The notes beneath the pieces were generated by a model that made no database searches, was not told the DNA's origin, and was given only the letters and a program-made list of their open reading frames with translations. DNA of 64,000 bases from positions 16,008 through 80,007 of the forward strand of contig MPNA01000014.1 in the NCBI GenBank assembly GCA_002238785.1, in the 5' to 3' direction. This DNA is from a bacterium OM1 bin76. Lineage in GTDB: Bacteria > Actinomycetota > Acidimicrobiia > Spongiisociales > ZC4RG35. Positions 9,454-18,741 of this stretch are shown here, piece by piece. Both the position numbers and the translations under genes were made by a program. Numbering within the stretch: the first letter of the stretch is position 1; each line of letters starts with the position of its first letter.

Positions 9454-10938
9454 ATGTCCCCCGAGCCCCTCTCGATCGTTGACGCAGGAGCAGCCCTGCG
9501 TTCGGGAGAGTCCACGGCAGTGGGACTGTTGGCCTCCGTCCTGTCCCGTGCCGAGATGACCGAGTCGGAGTTGCACTGCTACCTCAACCTGGATCGGGAA
9601 GGGGCCTCGCGGGCCGCGGCTTCGGCCGATGAGGAGTTGGAGAGGGGAGTGGACAGGGGAGCACTTCACGGCATACCGGTGGCTGTGAAGGACAACATGT
9701 GCACCAGGGGACTGGAGACCACCTGTTCATCCCAGATCCTGTCCGGCTATCTCCCTCCCTATGACGCCACCGCGGTAGCCCGTTTGCGGGAGGCGGGAGC
9801 AGTGATCATTGGCAAGACCAACCTGGACGAGTTCGCTATGGGTAGTTCCACAGAGAACTCTGCTTATGGTCCGACCCGCAACCCTTGGGACACCGAGCGG
9901 GTGCCGGGGGGTTCTTCGGGAGGATCAGCCGCGGCGGTGGCGGCGGGCTCTGCGCTGGGCGCGTTGGGGTCTGACACGGGCGGTTCCATCCGGCAGCCGG
10001 CTTCCCTCTGCGGAATAGTGGGTATGAAGCCCACCTACGGGCTGGTGAGCAGGTACGGCCTGGTGGCGTTCGCCTCTTCACTGGACCAGATCGGACCGCT
10101 CACCCGGACAGTCACCGACGCCGCGGTGCTCCTGGCTGCGGTAGCCGGGCATGATCCGGCTGACGCCACTTCCTATTCGGGCCCCCTTCCCGATTTCGCA
10201 GCGGGTTTGCATGCAGGTGTGGAAGGACTGAAGATAGGTGTCGTGAGAGAACTGAACGGAGAGGGTTATCAAGCTGAGGTGTCGGAAGCCACCGGGGACA
10301 TGTTGAACCGCCTCTCAGCTCAGGGAGCGGAGGTGGTTGAGGTATCCCTTCCCATGTTCGATGTGGCGCTGTCCGCCTATTACCTGATCGCCCCCGCCGA
10401 GTGCTCGGCCAACCTGGCCCGTTTCGACGGTATGCGGTACGGGCTCTCCATCAAGGGTCCCACGGCGGCCGCCACCATGGCCGCTACCCGTGCCGAGGGA
10501 TTCGGTCCTGAGGTGATAAGGAGGATCCTGCTGGGTACCTACGCACTGTCGGCCGGATACTTCGACGCCTTCTACGGGCAGGCGCAGAAAGTCCGCTCGA
10601 TGCTGCAGTCCGAGTTCGAAGCCGCCTACCGGAAGGTGGATGTCCTGGTTTCTCCCGCCAGTCCCACCACGGCCTTCCGCTTGGGGGAGAGGACCCAGGA
10701 TCCGCTGGCCATGTACCTGAGCGACATCTGCACGATTCCCTCCAACCTGTCGGGACACCCAGCCATATCGGTCCCGATCAGTCTTGATTCCAAGGGTCTC
10801 CCCATCGGGTTCCAAGTGATGGCGCCAGCCCTGGGGGAGCAGGTCATGTTCCGAGTTGCCGCGGAAGTGGAGCGTCTGGCGGGTTTCGGGGCGCTACCGG
10901 CTCCCGCTTTGGCGCCTCCCACCAGAGTGCCGCTATGA
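9454..10938 (+). CDS. gatA: Asp/Glu-tRNA amidotransferase subunit A (amidase)
   Basis: A 494-residue amidase-signature enzyme that hydrolyses glutamine and supplies ammonia for tRNA-dependent amidation. The catalytic Ser-cisSer-Lys machinery is visible: Lys in PVAVKDN near residue 76, then PGGSSGGSAAAVAAGSALG and the downstream DTGGSIRQPAS. The substrate pocket segment MKPTYGLVSRYGLVAFASSL is intact. It overlaps the gatB start by 4 bases (ATGA). Confidence 0.96.
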   Translation: MSPEPLSIVDAGAALRSGESTAVGLLASVLSRAEMTESELHCYLNLDREGASRAAASADEELERGVDRGALHGIPVAVKDNMCTRGLETTCSSQILSGYLPPYDATAVARLREAGAVIIGKTNLDEFAMGSSTENSAYGPTRNPWDTERVPGGSSGGSAAAVAAGSALGALGSDTGGSIRQPASLCGIVGMKPTYGLVSRYGLVAFASSLDQIGPLTRTVTDAAVLLAAVAGHDPADATSYSGPLPDFAAGLHAGVEGLKIGVVRELNGEGYQAEVSEATGDMLNRLSAQGAEVVEVSLPMFDVALSAYYLIAPAECSANLARFDGMRYGLSIKGPTAAATMAATRAEGFGPEVIRRILLGTYALSAGYFDAFYGQAQKVRSMLQSEFEAAYRKVDVLVSPASPTTAFRLGERTQDPLAMYLSDICTIPSNLSGHPAISVPISLDSKGLPIGFQVMAPALGEQVMFRVAAEVERLAGFGALPAPALAPPTRVPL

Positions 10939-12377
10939 ATTGGGCGCCGGTGATCGGCATCGAGGTCCATGTGGAGTTGGACACTGCCTCCAAGATGTTC
11001 TGCGGCTGCCGGGTCTCGTTCGGCGATCCTCCCAACACCAACGTCTGTCCGGTGTGTCTGGCGCTTCCGGGGTCGCTTCCCGTTCCCAACCGGGAAGCCA
11101 TCGAGCGGATCATCCGGTTAGGGCTGGCCCTCAACTGCCGGATAAACCCGGGTTCGGTCTTTCACCGCAAGAACTACTACTACGCCGACCTGCCCAAGAA
11201 CTACCAGATCAGCCAGTTCGATATTCCGGTGTGCGTGGACGGATGGCTGGACGTGGAGTCCGATGAAGGGTCCTTTCGGGTGGGCATCGAGCGGGTACAC
11301 ATGGAGGAGGACACCGGCAAATCGGTCCATGTGGGGGAGGGAGGAAGGATCCACACCGCTGCGGAGACGTTGGTGGACTTCAACCGGGCCGGAACTCCCT
11401 TGGTGGAAATCGTCTCCCGCCCTGACCTGAGAAGCGCAGCCGACGCCCGAGCCTACACCCAGGAACTGCGAGCCGTGGTGGCGGAGACGGGGGTTTCCGA
11501 CGCCCGCATGGAACGCGGCTCGGTCCGATTCGACGCCAATGTCTCGATCCGGCCCCCCCAAAGCCAAAAGCTGGGAGTGAAGGTAGAGATAAAGAACATG
11601 AATTCGTTCCGTTCCCTGGAAAAAGCCATCCGGGCGGAGGTGGACCGGCAGGTGGAGTTGGTTGAGGCAGGGGAGAAGGTGGTGATGGAGACTCGACACT
11701 GGGACGAATCCGCCGGGATCACCCACGGGATGCGGACCAAGGAGGGAAGCTCTGATTATCGCTATTTCACCGAGCCCGACCTTGCACCGATGGTCTTCAG
11801 CGAATCCTGGGTGCAGGAGGCCCGATCCCAGATTCCCGAACTTCCCGCCCGGCGGCGGGAGCGTTACCGGCACCTGGGGTTGAACCCCGGGTCGGCTCGG
11901 GTCCTGGCCGGATCCGAGCCGGATCTGCGAGGACTCTTCGAGGATGCTGTGGAGTCTGGGGCGGCGCCGGTCCCGGCCGCCAACTGGGTGACCGGCGACA
12001 TAACTGCGTCCCTGCGTCGCCGGAATGCTTGTTTGGGCGACGTCCCGCTACATGGCGAGGACCTGGCCGCCCTCACTGCAATGGTGAGCCAGGGTCGGAT
12101 ATCGGCCAGGGCGGCCCGCCAGGTGTTGGAAGGAGTCATGGACGGAGAGGGAAGCCCTACCCGGGTGGCTCGAGCCCGCAACCTCGAGCAGATCTCCGAC
12201 CAGGCGGCGTTGGAGCAGGTGGTGGAAGAAGTGATGTCCGCCCACTCCCAGGCAGTGGAGCGTTATAGATCAGGCGAGAAGAAGGTGAGAGGATTCCTGG
12301 TGGGCCAGGTGATGCGAGCCACCTCCGGCCGAGCCGACCCCAGGGCAGTCAACCAGATCCTCTCAACGCGGTTGTGA
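10935..12377 (+). CDS. gatB: Asp/Glu-tRNA amidotransferase subunit B
   Basis: A 480-residue GatB, the kinase and transamidase subunit that activates the tRNA-bound acid. The N-terminus has IGIEVHVELDTASKMFCGC and VCPVC, the usual paired Cys region. EIVSRPDLRS and YRYFPEPDL-like YRYFTEPDLAPM follow, then the C-terminal helical/YqeY-like tail ending GRADPRAVNQILSTRL. A second, diverged copy of the last 24 codons occurs about 2.2 kb downstream, beyond the defence genes, showing that this 3' end has been a recombination junction. Confidence 0.96.
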   Translation: MNWAPVIGIEVHVELDTASKMFCGCRVSFGDPPNTNVCPVCLALPGSLPVPNREAIERIIRLGLALNCRINPGSVFHRKNYYYADLPKNYQISQFDIPVCVDGWLDVESDEGSFRVGIERVHMEEDTGKSVHVGEGGRIHTAAETLVDFNRAGTPLVEIVSRPDLRSAADARAYTQELRAVVAETGVSDARMERGSVRFDANVSIRPPQSQKLGVKVEIKNMNSFRSLEKAIRAEVDRQVELVEAGEKVVMETRHWDESAGITHGMRTKEGSSDYRYFTEPDLAPMVFSESWVQEARSQIPELPARRRERYRHLGLNPGSARVLAGSEPDLRGLFEDAVESGAAPVPAANWVTGDITASLRRRNACLGDVPLHGEDLAALTAMVSQGRISARAARQVLEGVMDGEGSPTRVARARNLEQISDQAALEQVVEEVMSAHSQAVERYRSGEKKVRGFLVGQVMRATSGRADPRAVNQILSTRL

Positions 12378-12481
12378 GGCTACTCTAGGTTCATTTGTGT
12401 CATGACGAAAAGACGATCCAGAACCGAGAAGGATTCCCATCCGGGGGTTGCCTTCTGTAGATTGTTAGGACCCTTACGATT

Positions 12482-13135
12482 CTACGGTACTTGGGTGTTC
12501 TCTAATGCTTCAAGGAACCGATACATTCCAGATGATGGATTGTCCCTAGGAAAGGTGTTTCCGTTGCTCTTGTGCATGGCATCCAGATCACGTGCACGTC
12601 GTGCCGCTTTGGTTCGGTTACCCATGTAATCCGCCTTGCCCAAGCCCTTGTTGGGACTTCCATCTATCTTTTTGCGACGGCGGTCGGCTTCCTTGTTTTG
12701 TAATGGTCCCCTGCACTCCTCGAAGTGCAGTATCAGCCACAGTTCAAAACAAGGATTAGAAACCGCAAGATGCACGGCCTCTTTGGCGGCGAGAGACTCG
12801 GCTTCTTGGAGGTTGGGATGTTCATTGGGCCAATCTGTATCAAAGAGGCACCACACTTGGTCTACCTCCCCCTCCTCTTTTCGGGAGCGAACACGGGCCT
12901 CGGCAGCTGCTTTTACCAAGGTAAGGGGCGGAGATCCGCGCTTTGCTTTATTGATTTTGATTTGAACTGACGCGACATCCTTTACAGCAGGCTCTCTTTT
13001 TAAGGCATCGAGGTATTCCGGCTCGGTCTTTGCCCCTTCGCAGAACACTAGGAAGGTACGTCTCTCCCTGCGGAATGGGTGTCTTCTACGAAGTGATCTG
13101 GGTCTGCCTGACCTACGCTTAGATCGCCTACTCAC
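12482..13135 (-). CDS. RloB-like protein (AbiLii-type effector candidate)
   Basis: A 217-residue RloB family protein. After a very basic N-terminus come FLVFCEGAKTEPEYLDALK, then VWCLFDTDWPNE with a DxD, then NPCFELWLILHFE, the three motifs that define RloB. RloB partners with an AAA ATPase in abortive-infection systems (AbiL of lactococci; RloA/RloB in restriction islands). The GTG start overlaps the upstream ATPase gene by 8 bases. Base composition is visibly more AT-rich than neighbours, consistent with transfer. Function in phage defence is inference from family and pairing. Confidence 0.82.
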   Translation of the reverse strand: MSRRSKRRSGRPRSLRRRHPFRRERRTFLVFCEGAKTEPEYLDALKREPAVKDVASVQIKINKAKRGSPPLTLVKAAAEARVRSRKEEGEVDQVWCLFDTDWPNEHPNLQEAESLAAKEAVHLAVSNPCFELWLILHFEECRGPLQNKEADRRRKKIDGSPNKGLGKADYMGNRTKAARRARDLDAMHKSNGNTFPRDNPSSGMYRFLEALENTQVP

Positions 13136-14384
13136 CGAGGTCCTCTAATGTCGTGCCGAGAGCCCTACGGACATCAACTTCGTCTATGTCGGGAACGGCG
13201 CCAAACCGGCCCTGCAAATAGGCCTTTTCAAGGTTGAGGGATCTTCTTACTCGACTGCCTTGGAACTCTGCCAAAGCTACAAGCCGTGTTGCGCCTTGAG
13301 AGTCCTTGTCTGTAAGCCAAACCTCATCACGGTTCAATATGCTCAATAGAGAAGTGTCATGGCTCGTAAAAATAAGCTGAGCACCATGGCGATTGGTTTG
13401 AGGGTCTTGGAAGAGGTCAAGGAGCCGCGCTGACAATCTTGGGTGTAAGCTGGCATCTATTTCGTCGAAAAGAAGGATCTCGCCTCGTTTGAGAGCTCCT
13501 AGCGCCGGTCCCAGAAGGTCAAACCAAGCTCGGGTCCCTGCGGATTCGTCGTACAGGTCGAATGTGACTGACTCATCGTTAGTGTTGCGAATGAACACCA
13601 AACGTCCTCTCACGCGGCTGAGATTGTCATCTTCCTCTGCTACTGTCTTGACATTGGCGATGTGCGAGTCGGCAAACCGCAGCAAATCCAAGGCGGCCCC
13701 TCGAGTAGAGGGATTGAAGAAGGAAGAGGGATGTCTGTTAATACCCTCTTGGAACAGGCGATACGTACTGTGGAAAGACGGAGGTGTCCGCATGCCCCTT
13801 CGCATCCTGAGACCGAGTGCTCCTACTTGAGAGATTGCCCTACCTACATCGACGAGTTCAGGATCTCTGAGACGAGTACCGGCGGAGAGGATCAGCGTTG
13901 TCGGAGTCAGCAGATCCCTAATGCCACTCGCTCTGTTAAGCCCTCGGCGGAATTTGAGGTTCTCTCCTTCCCGTTCAAAGAGCATCCTCGCCTTCCTCTG
14001 GGGGTAGCTGTGAAGGCTCTCGTACAGGATGGCCGAGTTGTCAACCTCCAAGCTATACCAATGCCGGACCCCGTTGACGACCAGGTCGATTTCAAAGTAG
14101 GAAGGGACACTAGGACCATTACCAAACCGGTGGGGATCGCGGGGCACATTCTTGTCCCAGCCCCTGAGAGAAGATCGGACAGCATGCGAAAGCCATGCGA
14201 TAGCCTCTAGAGTGTTGGACTTGCCAGAGGCGTTTGAGCCGTATATGCCAGCAACCGTAAGCACCCGCTCATCCAAGAGTTTGAAGTCACGGGTCGCGGA
14301 GCGGTCTTCGTCAATGGCGACCATCGACAGTTCGACCGGTTTCAAGATCGAGCGGTAGTTATCAACGCGGAATCGTAAGAGCAT
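13128..14384 (-). CDS. AAA family ATPase, AbiLi/RloA-like defence partner
   Basis: A 418-residue AAA15/ABC-type ATPase. Its N-terminal MLLRFRVDNYRSI motif is typical of OLD/RloA-like SMC-family ATPases. Walker A is GSNASGKSN near residue 48. The Walker B region is EILLFDEIDASLHPRL and the H-loop is IFTSHDTSLL. It has no TOPRIM domain of its own; the RloB gene follows with an 8-base overlap, giving the two-component AbiL/RloAB layout. The ATG has an AAGGAAG Shine-Dalgarno. The module sits between two copies of the gatB 3' end. Confidence 0.83.
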   Translation of the reverse strand: MLLRFRVDNYRSILKPVELSMVAIDEDRSATRDFKLLDERVLTVAGIYGSNASGKSNTLEAIAWLSHAVRSSLRGWDKNVPRDPHRFGNGPSVPSYFEIDLVVNGVRHWYSLEVDNSAILYESLHSYPQRKARMLFEREGENLKFRRGLNRASGIRDLLTPTTLILSAGTRLRDPELVDVGRAISQVGALGLRMRRGMRTPPSFHSTYRLFQEGINRHPSSFFNPSTRGAALDLLRFADSHIANVKTVAEEDDNLSRVRGRLVFIRNTNDESVTFDLYDESAGTRAWFDLLGPALGALKRGEILLFDEIDASLHPRLSARLLDLFQDPQTNRHGAQLIFTSHDTSLLSILNRDEVWLTDKDSQGATRLVALAEFQGSRVRRSLNLEKAYLQGRFGAVPDIDEVDVRRALGTTLEDLGE

Positions 14385-14407
14385 CTTCCTTCAACCTCAT
14401 TTGCTAG

Positions 14408-14438
14408 ATTGTAGCACTTTCAGCTACTGTTCTGTCGA
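14408..14438 (-). promoter_or_regulatory. Putative promoter of the AAA-ATPase/RloB module
   Basis: On the minus strand TACAAT (14408-14413) is a good -10 hexamer, with TCGACA (14433-14438) as a possible -35 at 19-base spacing, about 24 bases upstream of the ATPase ATG. The surrounding DNA is unusually AT-rich for the window. Confidence 0.35.
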
Positions 14439-14513
14439 TTATGTGCGACAAAGGACACATGCATGCAAGTCTTAACCTTCCTATCTTTGACGTGTGCGAA
14501 TGACAGCACTCAG

Positions 14514-14594
14514 GTCATGGGTCAAGTGGTGAGGGCCACTTCTGGACGAGCCGACCCTCGGGCAGTCAACAAGATCCTGTCCGCCCGGCTCTGA
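14514..14594 (+). pseudogene. Orphan duplicate of the gatB 3' end
   Basis: In frame this stretch reads GQVVRATSGRADPRAVNKIL and on to SARL and a TGA stop. That is the last 24 codons of GatB with three substitutions. Over the 75 aligned bases I count 17 differences, most of them synonymous, so it derives from a genuinely selected gatB allele of a relative, not a recent duplication. It marks the far boundary of the inserted defence module. Confidence 0.88.
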
Positions 14595-14624
14595 CCACGG
14601 TCCTTCGGCTTTGGTGGGACCGTT

Positions 14625-15905
14625 CTAGTCGCCGAAGTTCAGGTATTCGTCGAGAGCAGGGTCGGGACGCTCGCCACCGCTGTAGGTGAGAATCCGGTAG
14701 TTCGCCACCGATGGCTCACCCGCGTCCACAAACTTGTACTGTCCGCCCATCCCGTCATAGTCGGGATTGCCTCCGGAGGAGATCACCTCAAGGCACTCGG
14801 TGAAGCTGAAGCACTGCTCGCCACCCCGGGTGATGTCATTGATCTTGCGGGCCAGCACAGTTGGAGCGGTGGAACGGGCCATCTCTGCCGCCAACGCGGT
14901 GATGATCACCGCGTCATAGGTCTCCGCCCCGTAGCTGTAATGTCCGTCCAGACCTCCCTCGTACATGGTCTCCAGCCGGTCCGTGAAGGCGCGGATGGCG
15001 TTCAGATTCACCGAGTTCTCCGCGCCCCGCATCCCCGCCAGGATGGAAGGATCGGAGACAGACCCGCCGATACTGGAGATGTGTCCTGCCGTCCCATGGA
15101 CCTTGGTGCCAGAAGTGGGTCCGATGCCCCTTTCGTGCATGGTGGTCACCAGCGATGCCGCTTCTTCGAAGGCGATGATGAAGACGGCATCCGGGTCGGA
15201 TGCCACCAGTAGGTCGACCTCCGCATCGAAACTCTCCGTGCCGGGCGCGTAGGCTATGAACGGATCCACAATGCCTCCCAGAGCTTCAAAGCTGTCCTGG
15301 AAAGCAACCGCCAGTCCCGTTCCATAGGATTCCTGCCGGTAGATCACCCCCACTGACTCGATGCCCTCCGACGCCATGAGTTGAGCCATCATCTCGGACA
15401 GCAGGAGGTCAGGTGGGGCCGTGCGGAAATAGAGATCGTTGTCGGGGTAGGTGGTGAAATCGGGAGAGGTGTTGGAAGGGGCGAACTGGATCACTCCTGC
15501 TCCGGTGATCTTGTCGATCACCAGTTTGGACACTGCCGAACTGGCTGCACCCACTATCACATCCGCCCCCGACTCCATCAAACGGTCCACCTCGGGGTTG
15601 GCGATGTCCTGGCTGAGATCTCCCGAGTCTCCCTCATACAATGCCACTTCGGAACCCAGAACTCCTCCCGCCGCATTGATGTCGGCCACTGCCAACCGGG
15701 CGGCGGCAGTCAAAGTAGGACCGAAAGAGACAAGATCACCTGTTAGAGGGAACAACGTACCCACTACCAAGCGTCCATCGTCCCATGGCGACGGAGGCGG
15801 CTGGGAAATGAGTTCACGGAGAGTGAGACCGGCGATGGCCACAATGAACAGGAGGATTCCCGCCATCCGCTTCCGGCTCTTCTTGGGTGTGGCTTTCTCG
15901 GACAA
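14625..15905 (-). CDS. ABC transporter substrate-binding protein, LivJ/Peripla_BP_6 type
   Basis: A 426-residue protein with a basic N-terminus and one hydrophobic segment (about residues 14-32) that acts as signal or membrane anchor; no lipobox Cys is seen. The mature part is a type I periplasmic-binding fold of the branched-chain amino acid/amide receptor group: VVGTLFPLTGDL, AVADINAAGGVLG and VIVGAASSAVSK. No cognate permeases are adjacent, so it may be an orphan receptor or part of a dispersed system. Ligand unknown. Confidence 0.83.
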   Translation of the reverse strand: MSEKATPKKSRKRMAGILLFIVAIAGLTLRELISQPPPSPWDDGRLVVGTLFPLTGDLVSFGPTLTAAARLAVADINAAGGVLGSEVALYEGDSGDLSQDIANPEVDRLMESGADVIVGAASSAVSKLVIDKITGAGVIQFAPSNTSPDFTTYPDNDLYFRTAPPDLLLSEMMAQLMASEGIESVGVIYRQESYGTGLAVAFQDSFEALGGIVDPFIAYAPGTESFDAEVDLLVASDPDAVFIIAFEEAASLVTTMHERGIGPTSGTKVHGTAGHISSIGGSVSDPSILAGMRGAENSVNLNAIRAFTDRLETMYEGGLDGHYSYGAETYDAVIITALAAEMARSTAPTVLARKINDITRGGEQCFSFTECLEVISSGGNPDYDGMGGQYKFVDAGEPSVANYRILTYSGGERPDPALDEYLNFGD

Positions 15906-16199
15906 CCGGACTCCAATTTCCTGCTTGACTAAATATTAGCTGTAGAAGACCTTGTTGGATTTCCTGACTTTCTGGCCTGTCCTTTCTCCGATGCCGTTGT
16001 CCAAGGGGGTGACATGCTGCGCCCAGGAGTCCGCAAGACCCTCTGAAAGGTAGCATTCGAAAGCATGCGTCCCGGGATACACCACTTCCTCGACTGGGGG
16101 ACTCCTGTGATGACCGCCGGGACACTTGTCTTGTCGGCGTGCCATTGCCGAACCGCACCAGGTCGGTCAGCCCCCAAGCATTGACGTTGGAGAGTCGGG
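15906..16199. other. Intergenic region before the tungstate transporter operon
   Basis: Nearly 300 bases between divergent units. Open frames on the minus strand here show no recognisable family. I could not identify a known riboswitch fold, although tup/mod operons are often controlled from such leaders. Confidence 0.35.
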
Positions 16200-16892
16200 A
16201 TGGATTTCCTCTGGGAGGTGCTGGTCGACGCGGTCCGGAGTCTGGCAACGGTAGGCCCGCAATTGTGGACAGTGGTGGCGCTCACCCTGGTCGTTTCAGT
16301 CATGTCGACCCTCATAGGGGTGGTTTTGGGCGTGCCACTGGGTGCAACCCTGGCGCTGGGGCGGTTTCGGGGGAAGGGTCTGCTTCGCCTGGCGGTGAGT
16401 GTGGGTATGGGGTTCCCCCCGGTTCTGGCCGGCCTGTTGCTCTTGCTGGTGTTCTGGCGGTCGGGTCCACTGGGAGGTTTGGGTCTGATCTTTACTCCCA
16501 CCGCCATGGTGATCGCCCAGGTGGTACTGGCCACTCCCATTGCGGCCGGGGTGACCGCCGGGTCGATCCGAGGGCTGGGAGCGGCGGCCCGGGAGCAACT
16601 GGCGGCGCTGCCGCTGGGTCGGGTCGGCCGAGCAGTTGTAGCGGTCCGGGAGGCCAGGGCCGGAGTAGCGGCGGCGGTGGCCGCCTGTTTCGGACGGGTA
16701 GTGGCCGAGGTGGGTGCGGTCCTGGTGGTAGGAGGAAACATCGTTGGGGAAACTCGGGTGCTGACCACATTGATAGTTGAGGAGTCCCGCCAGGCCAGAT
16801 TCGGGGCGGCGGTGGCAGCCGGGTTGATTCTCCTGGCTATCTCGATGGTGGTGAATGTTGCTGTGGACCGCTTGGGAGGGCGTGGCGCATGA
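16200..16892 (+). CDS. tupB: Tungstate ABC transporter permease
   Basis: A 230-residue inner-membrane permease of the TupB type, with five to six hydrophobic helices. The cytoplasmic EAA-like loop is in the centre (ALPLGRVGRAVVAVREARAG), then AEVGAVLVVGGNIVGETRVLT, a hallmark of TupB. It begins an operon with the ATPase (4-base overlap) and the binding protein. Tungstate is inferred from the TupA-like partner. Confidence 0.88.
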   Translation: MDFLWEVLVDAVRSLATVGPQLWTVVALTLVVSVMSTLIGVVLGVPLGATLALGRFRGKGLLRLAVSVGMGFPPVLAGLLLLLVFWRSGPLGGLGLIFTPTAMVIAQVVLATPIAAGVTAGSIRGLGAAAREQLAALPLGRVGRAVVAVREARAGVAAAVAACFGRVVAEVGAVLVVGGNIVGETRVLTTLIVEESRQARFGAAVAAGLILLAISMVVNVAVDRLGGRGA

Positions 16893-17875
16893 GGGTCTCT
16901 CTTCGGTATCCCCCGGGCGATCCAGTCCTGGACCTGGACGGATTGGAACTGGTCGCCGGTCGTCGGACAGTAGTTTTCGGGCCCAACGGGTCCGGCAAGA
17001 CCACTCTCCTTCGTCTGCTGGCGGGGACTGTTGAGGGGGGACCACAGTGGGATGCTGCCTATCTCCCCCAGACTCCCCACCTCTTTCGAGGTGGCGTCGG
17101 GTGGAACCTGGGGCTTGGACTGGACACGGAGCAAGCCGTGTATGCGGCCCGTTTGGCGGAACGGCTGGGAATGGGGAATCGGTTCTCAGAGGCGGTTGGT
17201 CCCCTGAGCGGTGGGGAACGGCAGAGGATCGCCTTGGCCCGGGTGTTGGCCAGTCCCGGGCGGTGGATTCTGCTGGACGAACCGCTGGCTCCGATCGACG
17301 CCGAAGATCGCGTGGAGGTGGCCAGGGTGATCGCGGAGGCGGTTGGCGACAGGGGAGCGGTGATCGTCACCCACGACCTCGAGACGGCGGCGGCGCTTGG
17401 CTCCCACATGGCGGTGCTGGTGGGAGGCCGTCTTCGCCAGCAGGGCCCCCTTGGGGAGGTGTTGTCCCGGCCGGTTGACCCGAGGGTGGCGTCGGTGGTG
17501 GGTGTCTCCAATCTGTGGGAGGGTGTGGGACTCACCCGGTCGGCCGGTTTCGCCAGGGTGCAAGTTGGTTCCATCCGGATCTGGGGGGTGGGGGCGGTGG
17601 GCGCCGGCAATCCTTGCCGGGCATTGTTCAGGGGTGAGTCGGTGGCGGTTCTCAGGACAGGTGGGTCGGCCGGATCGCTGCGTAACCGGTGGAGGGGGAG
17701 TATCGCAGAGGTACGGCGTGGCGGCCGATGGGTGGAGTTGACGGTGGATCTTGGGAGTGCACATGTGACTGCCGTGATCACCCCCGGCGCCATGGACGAA
17801 TTGGAGTTGGAGGTCGGTTCCGAGGTGGTGGCCGCTGTCAAGGCATCGGCAGTCCGGTTGCTCAACGCCGGTTGA
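16889..17875 (+). CDS. tupC: Tungstate/molybdate ABC transporter ATP-binding protein
   Basis: A 328-residue ATPase. Walker A is GPNGSGKTT near residue 31. The ABC signature is LSGGERQR, Walker B is WILLDEPLAPID and the switch His is in IVTHD. The extra C-terminal 110 residues resemble the TOBE-type regulatory domain of ModC/TupC (for example SVAVLRTGG and VTAVITPGA). The start overlaps tupB by 4 bases, and the binding protein starts 1 base after its stop. Confidence 0.87.
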   Translation: MRVSLRYPPGDPVLDLDGLELVAGRRTVVFGPNGSGKTTLLRLLAGTVEGGPQWDAAYLPQTPHLFRGGVGWNLGLGLDTEQAVYAARLAERLGMGNRFSEAVGPLSGGERQRIALARVLASPGRWILLDEPLAPIDAEDRVEVARVIAEAVGDRGAVIVTHDLETAAALGSHMAVLVGGRLRQQGPLGEVLSRPVDPRVASVVGVSNLWEGVGLTRSAGFARVQVGSIRIWGVGAVGAGNPCRALFRGESVAVLRTGGSAGSLRNRWRGSIAEVRRGGRWVELTVDLGSAHVTAVITPGAMDELELEVGSEVVAAVKASAVRLLNAG

Positions 17876-17876
17876 A

Positions 17877-18674
17877 GTGAAGCGGTGGTGGCGGCTCTCG
17901 GTTTGTGTAATACTGGCCGCGCCCGGGTGGGCCGGATGCTCTCCCGCAGAGACTCGGGTGCTGGTGGCGGCGGGAACCACCCTGGTGGACGGAAGGATGC
18001 TGGAACGGGTCGTGGCGGACTATGAAGCAGAGCGTCCGGAGGTGACACTGAGCGTGGTGGGGGCCCCCACCGCCAGGGTCCTTGCCTTGGCAAGAGCGGG
18101 GTCGGCGGATGTGACCATCACCCATGATCCTCGGGAGGAACGCAGGTTCTCGGCGGAAGGAAGAGCGGCCTTGGACGTTGAGGTCTTTTCCAGCAAGTTC
18201 ATATTGGCCGGTCCCGGGAGCGCAGTTCGGGATCTTGCTGGGATGGGCGCTCCAGAGGCCTTCGGGAAGATAGCGGAGCAAGGCCATCTGTTCGTCAGCC
18301 GCGCTGACGGGTCGGGCACCTATCAAACGGAGCGCCGGTTATGGAGCCAGGCCGGCGTCGATCCCACCGGTCGAGATTGGTATGTCCAGACCAGGCAGGG
18401 CATGGGGCTCACCTTGCAGGTTGCCTCGCAAAGGGAGGCATTCGTCTTGGTCGAACTAAGTGTCTTCCTGGCGGCGGAGCACGTTTGGGGTCTGGTAGAC
18501 GCTCGGTTGGATCCGGCCGGTTTGCACAATCCCTACCGGGCTATGGTGGTGAAAGATTCCTCTGTGGTGGAGGCGTCGGAGGACTTTGTCAAATGGCTGC
18601 GGTCGGGCGCCGGGCGGGAGTCGGTGAGAAGAGCCAACCAGGAGTTGTACGGCTTCCAGGTATTTGTTCCGTAA
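17877..18674 (+). CDS. tupA: Tungstate-binding lipoprotein
   Basis: A 265-residue solute-binding protein with a lipoprotein signal (lipobox WAGC near residue 21). The anion-binding TupA pattern is clear: AAGTTLVDGRMLERV, VGAPTARVLALARAG, then SRADGSGTYQTERRLW and the GMGLTLQVAS segment. TupA usually binds tungstate with very high affinity for enzymes such as tungsten formate dehydrogenase or aldehyde oxidoreductase. The GTG start lies 1 base after the ATPase gene. Confidence 0.86.
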   Translation: MKRWWRLSVCVILAAPGWAGCSPAETRVLVAAGTTLVDGRMLERVVADYEAERPEVTLSVVGAPTARVLALARAGSADVTITHDPREERRFSAEGRAALDVEVFSSKFILAGPGSAVRDLAGMGAPEAFGKIAEQGHLFVSRADGSGTYQTERRLWSQAGVDPTGRDWYVQTRQGMGLTLQVASQREAFVLVELSVFLAAEHVWGLVDARLDPAGLHNPYRAMVVKDSSVVEASEDFVKWLRSGAGRESVRRANQELYGFQVFVP

Positions 18675-18741
18675 GGTTTTCCTCCAGTGTGCAAACCCAT
18701 CCCGTGGCGTTCCCATCGATTCGTTAGCGTTTGACGTGTCG

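Noticed and set aside
15929..17134. 401-codon minus-strand frame over tupB and the start of tupC
   Set aside because: Pro/Arg/Thr-rich shadow of well-identified plus-strand genes.
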